Below are positions 52,710 to 61,795 of a stretch of 64,000 bases of DNA, in pieces. The notes under the pieces were generated by a model. That model did no database searches. It was not told the DNA's origin and saw only the letters and a program-made list of their open reading frames with translations. The stretch is from positions 1 through 64,000 of the forward strand of contig JACQYW010000008.1 of assembly GCA_016208015.1 (NCBI GenBank). Reading direction: 5' to 3'. Source of the DNA: Nitrosomonadales bacterium. GTDB taxonomy: Bacteria > Pseudomonadota > Gammaproteobacteria > Burkholderiales > Gallionellaceae. Every line of letters begins with the position of its first letter. Position 1 is the first letter of the stretch. A program made the translations under genes and the position numbers.

Positions 52710-53945
52710 ATGACTACTTTCTGGATGATTAGCGCACTGCTGTTGTTTGTGGCCTTGCTGTTTGTGGGGATACCGCTGTGGCGCGGTATCGCGAGAAACA
52801 ATGCGGTGGAACGCGATGCCGCCAATCTGGAGATCTACCGCGACCAGATCGCCGAGATGGATGCCGATCTGCGCAACGGCCTGCTCACGCCGGAACTGCA
52901 TGAGCAAGGCAAGCGCGAGTTGCAGGGGCGACTGCTGGATGAAGTACATCAAGGCCGGCAGCAGGCCGCACCGGCGCCGCGCAATCCTTACAAGATGCTG
53001 ACCGTTGCATTCGCTCTGCTGATACCGCTGGCTTCCGTTGGTCTGTATATGCAACTCGGTAACCAGCAGGCCTTTTCGCAGATGCCGGGTCACGGCGGAG
53101 AGATGGGTGGACAGGCTGGTCCCTCGCTGACTTCACTGGAAGAACGTGTGGCGCAGAGCCCGGCTGATCCGGAAGCGCTGCTCATGCTGGCGCGTTCCTA
53201 TTCCGAGCTAGGACGCTTCTCCGATGCGGCCAGGACATATGACAGCCTGACCAAGATCGTCCCGGACGAGGCATGGATATGGGCGGATTATGCCGATGCT
53301 CTCGCAATGACGCACAGCACATTGATGGGTGCGCCGACCAAGTTGCTGGAGCAAGCCTTGAAACTGGACCCGAACAATCTCAAGACCCTGGCACTTTCGG
53401 GTACCGCAGCGATGGAGCGCGAAGACTATGCAGCGGCCGTCCGCCATTGGGAAAAACTGCTCAAACTGGTTCCGGCAGAAAATCCGGATGTCCAGATGAT
53501 CAAGGATGGCGTCCATCAAGCCCGCCAATTGTTGGCGCAAAGCAAGGGCGGCAAAGCTGCACTGGAGCGGATTAACGAGCCGGTAGCGCAAACAGCTGGC
53601 AATGAACGTATCTCCGGCACAGTCACTCTGAGCGATGCGGTCAGAAGTCAGGCTGATCCGAACGATACGCTGTTCGTGCTGGCACGTGCCGCACAGGGTC
53701 CTAAGATGCCACTGGCTATCGTGCGCAAGCAGGTCAAAGACCTGCCGTTGAAATTCACCCTGGATGACAGTATGGCGATGTCTCCCGAGATGAAGATGTC
53801 CAATTTCGACCAAGTGGTCGTCGTCGCGCGCATCTCCAAATCCGGCAATGCGATGCCTCAGCTCGGTGACCTGATGGGCATGAGCAAGCCGCTGGCATTG
53901 GGAAGCAAGGGTATCAGGATCGACATCGATCAGCCGGTTCGCTGA
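52710..53945 (+). CDS. ccmI: Apocytochrome c chaperone CcmI
   Basis: A 411-aa protein with two N-terminal membrane helices (about residues 3-22 and 97-116) joined by a cytoplasmic coiled segment, then TPR repeats (LMLARSYSELGRFSDAARTYDSL; LKTLALSGTAAMEREDYAAAV) and a beta-rich periplasmic C-terminal domain. It delivers the apocytochrome to CcmFH. Last gene of the ccm operon. Confidence 0.92.
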   Translation: MTTFWMISALLLFVALLFVGIPLWRGIARNNAVERDAANLEIYRDQIAEMDADLRNGLLTPELHEQGKRELQGRLLDEVHQGRQQAAPAPRNPYKMLTVAFALLIPLASVGLYMQLGNQQAFSQMPGHGGEMGGQAGPSLTSLEERVAQSPADPEALLMLARSYSELGRFSDAARTYDSLTKIVPDEAWIWADYADALAMTHSTLMGAPTKLLEQALKLDPNNLKTLALSGTAAMEREDYAAAVRHWEKLLKLVPAENPDVQMIKDGVHQARQLLAQSKGGKAALERINEPVAQTAGNERISGTVTLSDAVRSQADPNDTLFVLARAAQGPKMPLAIVRKQVKDLPLKFTLDDSMAMSPEMKMSNFDQVVVVARISKSGNAMPQLGDLMGMSKPLALGSKGIRIDIDQPVR

Positions 53946-53973
53946 TCTGTATCGTGAGGGGCTGCAAATGAAA

Positions 53974-54007
53974 AGGGCTGGCGCATGATGCGCCAGCCCT
54001 TGTTTTT
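53974..54007. terminator. Bidirectional terminator between the ccm operon and tRNA-Asn
   Basis: A perfect 12-bp stem AGGGCTGGCGCA with a TGA loop, followed on the plus strand by TGTTTTTT and on the minus strand by TTTT. It ends ccmI and also the oppositely directed tRNA-Asn, whose CCA end it abuts. Confidence 0.92.
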
Positions 54008-54083
54008 TGGCTCCCCGACCTGGACTCGAACCAGGGACCTGCGGATTAACAGTCCGTCGCTCTACCGACTGAGCTATCAGGGA
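54008..54083 (-). tRNA. tRNA-Asn (anticodon GUU)
   Basis: 76 nt on the minus strand with encoded CCA. Acceptor TCCCTGA pairs with TCGGGGA (one G-T pair); anticodon loop CTGTTAA gives GTT; T arm CTGGTTCGAGTCCAG. Confidence 0.97.
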
Positions 54084-54223
54084 ATTGATGAGGGCGCTAT
54101 ACTAATGATAGTCGGCGTATTGGTCAATACGAGAAACGCGTTGAAGAGCAGAATTCGGACTTTTTTATTGCGGGACATGCCGCTTTCACGGATGCTTGAC
54201 AGGTAAATTATTCAACTTGGATC

Positions 54224-57208
54224 ATGGACAAGAAAACAGTCTTTATCAAAACGGCAAAAGGTGAGCAGGAGATCTCCAACTTATCGGGAGATTTGAGACG
54301 TGCCATGTCGCTCATCGACAATAAATCCACAGTGGACGAAATGTCCAGGCGCGCGCCTCCCAGCCTGCGTGAAGACCTGCATGAAGTCCTGGAAGAGTTG
54401 CTGGCGGGCGAATACATCCGCGATAAGAACAGGGCTGTCGCTGAACCCAAGATCATCGCGCCAAAGATCACTCCGCCGAAGATGTTTGTGCCCAAGCCGG
54501 TCGCTCCCTCGAAGACTGATGAACTGGATTTCACCGATCTAAACTCGGCATCCGTGCCCAAACCGGAGGCCGTTTCAAGAACTATGCGGAAAACCGATGA
54601 GGCAGAGCTTGCCAAGGCTGAACTTGAAATCGCGATGGCGCAGTCCGGTGTCGACTTGCCTTCAGAAGACGAACCAAGCAAAGAGGCCCAATTGAGAGCC
54701 AAGGTGGCGGCTGCTGAGAAAGCAAGATCTGAGCTGGAAGCCGGCATAGATGCAGCCAAAGCAAGAGCGAGTGCCGATGCGGCAGCCAAGGCCGAGGCCA
54801 AGGCAAGACAGGAAGCTGATATCGCCGCCCGCGCCAGAGTTGTGGCGGAATCGAAAGCCAAGCAGGAAGCGGCGAATCGTGAACAAGCTGAAGCCAAAGC
54901 CAAACTGGAAGCTGCTGCCAGAATGCGCGCCGAGCAGGAAGCTGCACGTGCCAAGGCTGCACTGGAAGTGGCAGCCAGATCCAAGGCGGAGGCTGAAGCG
55001 AGAGTCCGTGCCGAGATAGAAGCAGCTGCACGAGCCAAACAAGTGGTTGAAGCAAAGGCCAAGCAAGAGGCAGAGGCAGCCAGGCTGAAAGCCGAGCAGG
55101 AAGCAGCTCGAGTCAAGGCCGAATTGGAAGCGGCGGCGAAAGCCAAGGCGGAAGCAGAAGCGGCACGTATCAAGGCGGAGCTGGAAGCGGCCAAAGCGCG
55201 AGCCGAGGCGGAGGCAAAAGCGCTGGCAGAAGCATTGGCGAAGCAGGAAGCGGAAGAAAAGGCGCGTCGGGAAGCAGAAGCCGCACGTTTGAAGGCCGAG
55301 CAGGAAGCCCAAGCTATGCGCTTAAAAGCCGAGCAGGAAGCAGCCGCCAAAGCACTGGTTGAAGCAGAAGCCAAGTCCAGAGCCGAAGCAGAAGCCAAGG
55401 CTAGAGCCGAAGCAGAAGCCAAGGCTAGAGCTGAAGCAGAAGCCAAGGCTAGAGCTGAAGCGCTGGCGCGGAAAGAGGCAGAAGCCGCTGCATTGCGTGA
55501 AGCGGAAGAGCGTGCCCGAAACGCTGCGGCGGTCGTGGCCCAAGAAGCCTTGGCGCGCGTCAGTAAAGAGAAAATGGTGCCGAAGAGTGCACCGGCGCCT
55601 GCCTTCAAGATCGATTTGGAGAATTTCCCGGATAGTCCGCAGCCTGTTGTGAGCCAAACCGCATCTCCTGCTGTCGACCACACTGTCGAGGCCGAAGCGA
55701 AAGCCATGCAGGAAGCAAAGCAACGCGCCGCTGCCGAGATGAAGGCTGATGCAGAAATGAGTTCGAAGCCAAATATGGCTGCCGAGATGGCACGCCTCAA
55801 AGCTGAAGCCGATGTGGCGCGGCAGAAGGCTGATGAGGAGGCACGTAGACGGGAAGAAGAGCAGACATTGGCGGATGAACAGGCCAAGGCGTGGGCGGAA
55901 GCTGAGCAGCGGGCGCAGGCGCAGGTTAAGATTGAGGCAGAGCAGGCAGTGCAGCAGGCTGCCCTGTCACAAGCCAAGGCAGCCAATAAGTCGGCCCCCA
56001 GAAAACGGCGTGCTCCTTTGCCACTGGGCAAGATCGTCTTCGGCTTGATCATGTTGGCGTTGATCTCGGTAGTGGTGCTGCCCTATGTTTATCCGTTACA
56101 GGAATACATCGCACCGCTGGAGCAACGACTGTCGGCACAGTTGAAGCAGCCGGTGCGTATCGGCGGCATGACAGCCGCATCGATCCCCCCAAAACTGCAA
56201 TTGCAGAACATCACTGTGGGTAATGCGCAGGAAGTGAAGATCGCCAACATCGTGCTGAACTTCGATTTGCTATCCCTGTTTTCCGAGATCAAGGTTGTTA
56301 GCGATGCGGAACTGAACGATATCAGTATTAAAGGGAATCAGATCGAGATGCTCGCACCGAGCCTGAAGCTGGTGGGTGGAGACAGGCAGTTCCCCGTCCG
56401 TCATCTGAGCCTGCATCGTGTGAAGTTCGTTACTGACGAAGTCGTCTTGCCGGATATGAGCGGCGTCGCTGAATTGGATATGCAGGGGGCTTTTACCCGC
56501 ATTGCTTTACATAGCGAGGACGACAAATACAACGTCGATCTGCAACCCGATCAGGGACGCTGGCAACTGGGCGTGAATCTGAAAGAGACCAGCCTGCCGC
56601 TGTTGCCCGACATCGTATTTAGCGACCTCAGTGCCAAAGGCATCCTGGGCGAAGGTGAAGTGAATTTCACCGAGATGGATGCGCATATCTATAAAGGGAT
56701 ATTGCTCGGCAGCGCCAAGTTGAATTGGCGCAAAGGCTGGCAATTGCAGGGGCGCCTTGAGGCGAAGACCTTCGAGTTGAACAAGATGTTCCCGAAAAAC
56801 GGTGTCGAGGGCGAACTGTTTGGCGAGGGTACTTTCTCACTGAGCGGCGACAAGCTATCGCAAATCGGTGGCGCGCGGCGTCTGGATGCTTCATTCACCG
56901 TGAAGAACGGCGAGGTCAGTGCCATCGACATGGTGGAGACGGCACGTCTGTTAAGCCGCGAGAATCTGGTAGGTGGACGCACCCGTTTCGAGGACATGAT
57001 TGGGGTGGTGCAAGTGGAAAACGGCGCACTGCACTTCCGCCAACTGAAGATCGTCTCGGCGATGCTGAGTGCCAGCGGTTCGTTCGATGTGTCCCCGACC
57101 GACCAGCTTTCAGGCAACTTCAACGCGGAGATCAAGATGCGCGCAGGCAACAACCAGTTGTCCCTTTACGGTACGTTGGCCGAGCCCAAGCTTCGCGCCG
57201 GACGCTGA
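54224..57208 (+). CDS. Giant coiled-coil / AsmA-like membrane protein of unknown function
   Basis: A 994-aa protein of unusual layout. Residues 1-68 form a small helical, winged-helix-like domain (TAKGEQEISNLSGDLRRAM, then LLAGEYIRDK). After a Pro/Lys linker, residues from about 120 to 590 are almost entirely Ala, Glu, Lys, Arg and Gln: a continuous charged helix or coiled coil containing four tandem EAEAKARA-type units. KSAPRKRRAPLPLGK precedes one membrane helix (about 603-625). The last 370 residues resemble the periplasmic beta-rich repeats of the AsmA family (LQLQNITVGNAQEVKIANIVLNF, ending NFNAEIKMRAGNNQLSLYGTL). The basic stretch implies N-inside topology. AsmA-family proteins take part in outer-membrane lipid transport; the cytoplasmic helix is not part of the usual family. 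Confidence 0.75.
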   Translation: MDKKTVFIKTAKGEQEISNLSGDLRRAMSLIDNKSTVDEMSRRAPPSLREDLHEVLEELLAGEYIRDKNRAVAEPKIIAPKITPPKMFVPKPVAPSKTDELDFTDLNSASVPKPEAVSRTMRKTDEAELAKAELEIAMAQSGVDLPSEDEPSKEAQLRAKVAAAEKARSELEAGIDAAKARASADAAAKAEAKARQEADIAARARVVAESKAKQEAANREQAEAKAKLEAAARMRAEQEAARAKAALEVAARSKAEAEARVRAEIEAAARAKQVVEAKAKQEAEAARLKAEQEAARVKAELEAAAKAKAEAEAARIKAELEAAKARAEAEAKALAEALAKQEAEEKARREAEAARLKAEQEAQAMRLKAEQEAAAKALVEAEAKSRAEAEAKARAEAEAKARAEAEAKARAEALARKEAEAAALREAEERARNAAAVVAQEALARVSKEKMVPKSAPAPAFKIDLENFPDSPQPVVSQTASPAVDHTVEAEAKAMQEAKQRAAAEMKADAEMSSKPNMAAEMARLKAEADVARQKADEEARRREEEQTLADEQAKAWAEAEQRAQAQVKIEAEQAVQQAALSQAKAANKSAPRKRRAPLPLGKIVFGLIMLALISVVVLPYVYPLQEYIAPLEQRLSAQLKQPVRIGGMTAASIPPKLQLQNITVGNAQEVKIANIVLNFDLLSLFSEIKVVSDAELNDISIKGNQIEMLAPSLKLVGGDRQFPVRHLSLHRVKFVTDEVVLPDMSGVAELDMQGAFTRIALHSEDDKYNVDLQPDQGRWQLGVNLKETSLPLLPDIVFSDLSAKGILGEGEVNFTEMDAHIYKGILLGSAKLNWRKGWQLQGRLEAKTFELNKMFPKNGVEGELFGEGTFSLSGDKLSQIGGARRLDASFTVKNGEVSAIDMVETARLLSRENLVGGRTRFEDMIGVVQVENGALHFRQLKIVSAMLSASGSFDVSPTDQLSGNFNAEIKMRAGNNQLSLYGTLAEPKLRAGR
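55361..55456 (+). repeat. 24-bp tandem repeat, four copies, in the coiled-coil gene
   Basis: Copies begin at 55361, 55385, 55409 and 55433. The last three are identical except the final base (C or T); the first differs at three further positions. Each encodes EAEAKARA (ARA/SRA variants). An exact in-frame DNA repeat of this kind can expand or contract without frameshift. Confidence 0.9.
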
Positions 57209-57228
57209 TTCCATTATTCCAATGTAAA

Positions 57229-57265
57229 AAAACCGGACAGATCAGTTGATGATCTGTCCGGTTTT
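57229..57265. terminator. Bidirectional terminator between the AsmA-like gene and aspC
   Basis: A perfect 16-bp stem, ACCGGACAGATCA with flanking A/T runs, and a GTTGA loop. The A-run on the left and T-run on the right suit termination of both convergent genes. Confidence 0.92.
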
Positions 57266-57292
57266 CTTTGGCGGGGATATCCTGCCAGTACT

Positions 57293-58486
57293 TCAGCTTA
57301 GTGCTTTTGCTATGCGCTCCAGCGCATTCCTGAGATTTTCCATCGAGGTTGCGAAGGACAGGCGGATGTAACCCTCGCTACCGAAAGCAGATCCGGGCAC
57401 CACGGCCACGCCTGCTTCCACCAGCAGATATTCGGACAGCGCGATATCGGTCGTTTCCTTGATAGTGCCTTTCTTGTGCAGGGCGGCGATCGCCTTGCGC
57501 GCATCGGGGAAGGCATAGAACGCGCCGCCCGCCATGATGCAACTCAATCCCGGAATCTTGTTCAGCTCGTTCACCACGAAAACGTGACGCTCGCGGAACG
57601 CCTTGAGCATAGGCGCGATACAGCCCTGGTCGCCGTTCAGTGCGGCCTCTGCCGCGACTTGCGAGATCGAGGTCGGGTTGGAAGTGCTCTGCGATTGCAC
57701 ATTTTCCATCGCGGTGATGATGCTTTCCGGACCGGCCGCATAACCGATGCGCCAGCCGGTCATCGCATACGCCTTGGACACACCGTTCAGCACCATGGTG
57801 CGCGGATACAGGTCGGGGCAGGCATCCAGGATGTTGACGAACTTGGCATCGGTCAGCGCGATATGTTCGTACATATCGTCCGTGGCGATGATGATGTTCG
57901 GGTGTTTACGCAGCACTTCGCCCAGCGCCTTCAGATCTTCAAGCGTATAGACCGCACCGGACGGGTTGCTCGGGCTGTTGATCACCACCATTCTGGTCTT
58001 GGTTGTGATCGCCGCAGCCAGTTGCGCGGGGGTCATCTTGAAACCCTGCTCGATGCCGGCCTGCACGATCACCGGTTTGCCTTCCGCAATAAGCACGATG
58101 TCCGGATACGACACCCAGTAGGGCGCCGGAATGATGACTTCGTCACCGGGATTGATGGTCGCCAATGCCAGGTTGAAGAAACTCTGCTTGCCGCCGCAGG
58201 AGACCAGGATCTGCTTGGCTGCGTAGTCGAGGCCGTTGTCGCGCTTGAACTTGGCAATGATGGCCTGCTTGAGAGAGGGAGTGCCGCCGACGGCGGTGTA
58301 TTTGGTGAAACCCTTGTTGATCGCCGCGATGGCGGCATCCTTTATGTGCTGCGGCGTATCGAAGTCCGGCTCACCTGCCCCGAGGCCGATGATGTCCTTG
58401 CCTTCGGCTTTCAGCTTCGCCGCACGGGCGGTCACGGCAAGAGTGGGGGAGGGTTTGATGGCTTGTACGCGGGTGGAGAGAGACAC
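57293..58486 (-). CDS. aspC: Aspartate aminotransferase (class I, Ib subgroup)
   Basis: A 397-aa pyridoxal-phosphate enzyme that interconverts aspartate and oxaloacetate. Seen: LGAGEPDFDTP at the N-terminus, INSPSNPSGAVYT, the catalytic Lys in LNGVSKAYAMTGWRIGY, and a C-terminal RLSFATSMENL. The GTG at 58486 is chosen as start because AAGGAAATATC precedes it, and the upstream frame to 58609 is not conserved-looking. Substrate could also include prephenate or other keto acids. Confidence 0.9.
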   Translation of the reverse strand: MSLSTRVQAIKPSPTLAVTARAAKLKAEGKDIIGLGAGEPDFDTPQHIKDAAIAAINKGFTKYTAVGGTPSLKQAIIAKFKRDNGLDYAAKQILVSCGGKQSFFNLALATINPGDEVIIPAPYWVSYPDIVLIAEGKPVIVQAGIEQGFKMTPAQLAAAITTKTRMVVINSPSNPSGAVYTLEDLKALGEVLRKHPNIIIATDDMYEHIALTDAKFVNILDACPDLYPRTMVLNGVSKAYAMTGWRIGYAAGPESIITAMENVQSQSTSNPTSISQVAAEAALNGDQGCIAPMLKAFRERHVFVVNELNKIPGLSCIMAGGAFYAFPDARKAIAALHKKGTIKETTDIALSEYLLVEAGVAVVPGSAFGSEGYIRLSFATSMENLRNALERIAKALS

Positions 58487-58628
58487 GATATTTCCTTGGG
58501 GTTGAACGTTGGGGCGAATTATACCCGTAGCCGGGAAAGAGTGAATGCAGAAGCCGCACAGGAAAAAAGGCTTGCGGGATACGCAAGCCTGATGAAGGGG
58601 ATACTGCATGAGCAGATGGCGTTCTGCT

Positions 58629-59048
58629 TCAGATGGGCTGGAACACCATTACTTTGTTTCGTCCCGTCTGCTTGGCACGATACATGGCGATGTCTGCATA
58701 ATCCATCAGTTCACTTTCGTTCTTTGCATGCTCCGGATGCAGTGCCAAACCGATACTGCAAGAGATCTGCAGGCTTTGCTGGGCGAGTTCGAAAGGCTTG
58801 TTCAATACGTTGCGGATCTTCTCGGCCACCATCACGGCGTCGGTTTTGTTCTCCACGGTACGCAATAACACCACGAATTCGTCGCCGCCGGCGCGTGCCA
58901 CAGTATCCGATTCGCGCACGCAGGCGCGCATCCGGTTCGCCACTTCTTTCAACAGCCAGTCTCCCACGACATGCCCCAGTGTGTTATTGATCGGCTCGAA
59001 GTGATCCAGATCGACGAACATCAGCGCGATATGCTGCTTATCAGGCTT
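58629..59048 (-). pseudogene. Truncated GGDEF (diguanylate cyclase) gene remnant
   Basis: The frame codes for the second half of a GGDEF domain: ALMFVDLDHFEPINNTLGH, then RESDTVARAGGDEF with the inhibitory RxxD, and the usual ending DIAMYRAKQTGRNKVMVFQP. Domain homology begins near 59048 (AKPDKQHIALMF) with nothing before it: the first part of the cyclase domain and any sensor are missing, and only an internal ATG (59021) is available. It lies directly upstream of uvrB in divergent orientation, and the 59050-59164 gap shows no further homology. Most likely a deletion remnant; a functional short protein is unlikely because the nucleotide-binding first half is lost. Confidence 0.78.
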
Positions 59049-59164
59049 GGCATAAGACAGCTTGAATGAATTTGTAGCGAAATTATAGCGACAATTGCGA
59101 CTTCGCTTACTTCGTATACAGATGTTTGGAGTTCACGCCTTTCCCCGTACAATACCCGCCGCCC

Positions 59165-61189
<2,025 letters not shown>

Positions 61190-61276
61190 GCTGATTATGA
61201 CGTTCAATTTCCTGCGTATATCTGCATCTCTGCTAGTTGCAAATGCGGCGATTGTTGGTACCTGAGTTCAGGAAAT

Positions 61277-61304
61277 AAAAACGGGGGCTTCTGCCCCCGT
61301 TTTT
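61277..61304. terminator. Bidirectional terminator between uvrB and the lipoprotein gene
   Basis: AAAAACGGGGGC (61277-61288), TTCT loop and the complementary GCCCCCGTTTTT (61293-61304). Ends both convergent transcripts. Confidence 0.92.
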
Positions 61305-61325
61305 ATTGTGTATGGTGCTCCCCGA

Positions 61326-61784
61326 TCAGAATTTCGTCACGCGCGCGACGCCGTCGCTTTCAATGACGCGAACCTTCTCGCCGATGCCGATCTCTTCACT
61401 GTCGCCGACGGCCTGCACCACCGAGATGAAACTGCCGTCTTCGAGCCGGATGGCGTATTCGATGCCATCTTCGCGCGTGTAGCCTTCCTCGGCTGCCGCT
61501 CCGACCACGCCGCCTACCACCGTCCCGAGCACGGCTGCGACTTCGCCGGTCTTGCCCTGAGCCGCGCCGCTGCCGGCGATGCCGCCGACGATGGTGCCAG
61601 CGGTAGTGCCGATCTGGCTCTTGGTACCTTCGATACGCACCTTATGCAGGCTCTCGACCACGCCGACCCTGAAGTGCTGTACCTGACGCACTTGGTCGCG
61701 GGTATAGATATCGCCGCCTTTTTCGCTGGCGCAACCGCCGAGCAGCAGGGCGACGCCGAATGGAATGAACAGTTGTTTTTTCAT
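61326..61784 (-). CDS. Glycine-zipper outer-membrane lipoprotein (SlyB/Pcp-like)
   Basis: A 152-aa lipoprotein: signal peptide with lipobox LLLGGC and lipidated Cys18. The middle is a glycine-zipper region (GTTAGTIVGGIAGSGAAQG, then LGTVVGGVVGAAAEEG) able to form two membrane-embedded hairpins, and the C-terminus is a small beta domain (IEYAIRLEDGSFISVVQ). Start 61784 has a GGAGT ribosome binding site. It begins 11 bases after the copA stop, so it is probably the last gene of that transcript. SlyB-type proteins stabilise the outer membrane under stress. Confidence 0.82.
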   Translation of the reverse strand: MKKQLFIPFGVALLLGGCASEKGGDIYTRDQVRQVQHFRVGVVESLHKVRIEGTKSQIGTTAGTIVGGIAGSGAAQGKTGEVAAVLGTVVGGVVGAAAEEGYTREDGIEYAIRLEDGSFISVVQAVGDSEEIGIGEKVRVIESDGVARVTKF

Positions 61785-61795
61785 GGCATGACTCC

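Noticed and set aside
53985-54206. 73-aa plus-strand frame beginning near the ccm terminator
   Set aside because: It is the antisense translation of tRNA-Asn (WTRTRDLRINSPSLYRLSYQG type), a well-known spurious database ORF.
55361-55456. Possible CRISPR-like array
   Set aside because: Repeats are contiguous with no spacers, in frame, and encode a helical repeat, so it is a coding tandem repeat.
54208-56052. 614-aa Ser/Ala-rich antisense frame
   Set aside because: Complement of the Ala/Glu/Lys helix repeats; low complexity on both strands but only the plus strand has a start, ribosomal context and flanking folded domains.
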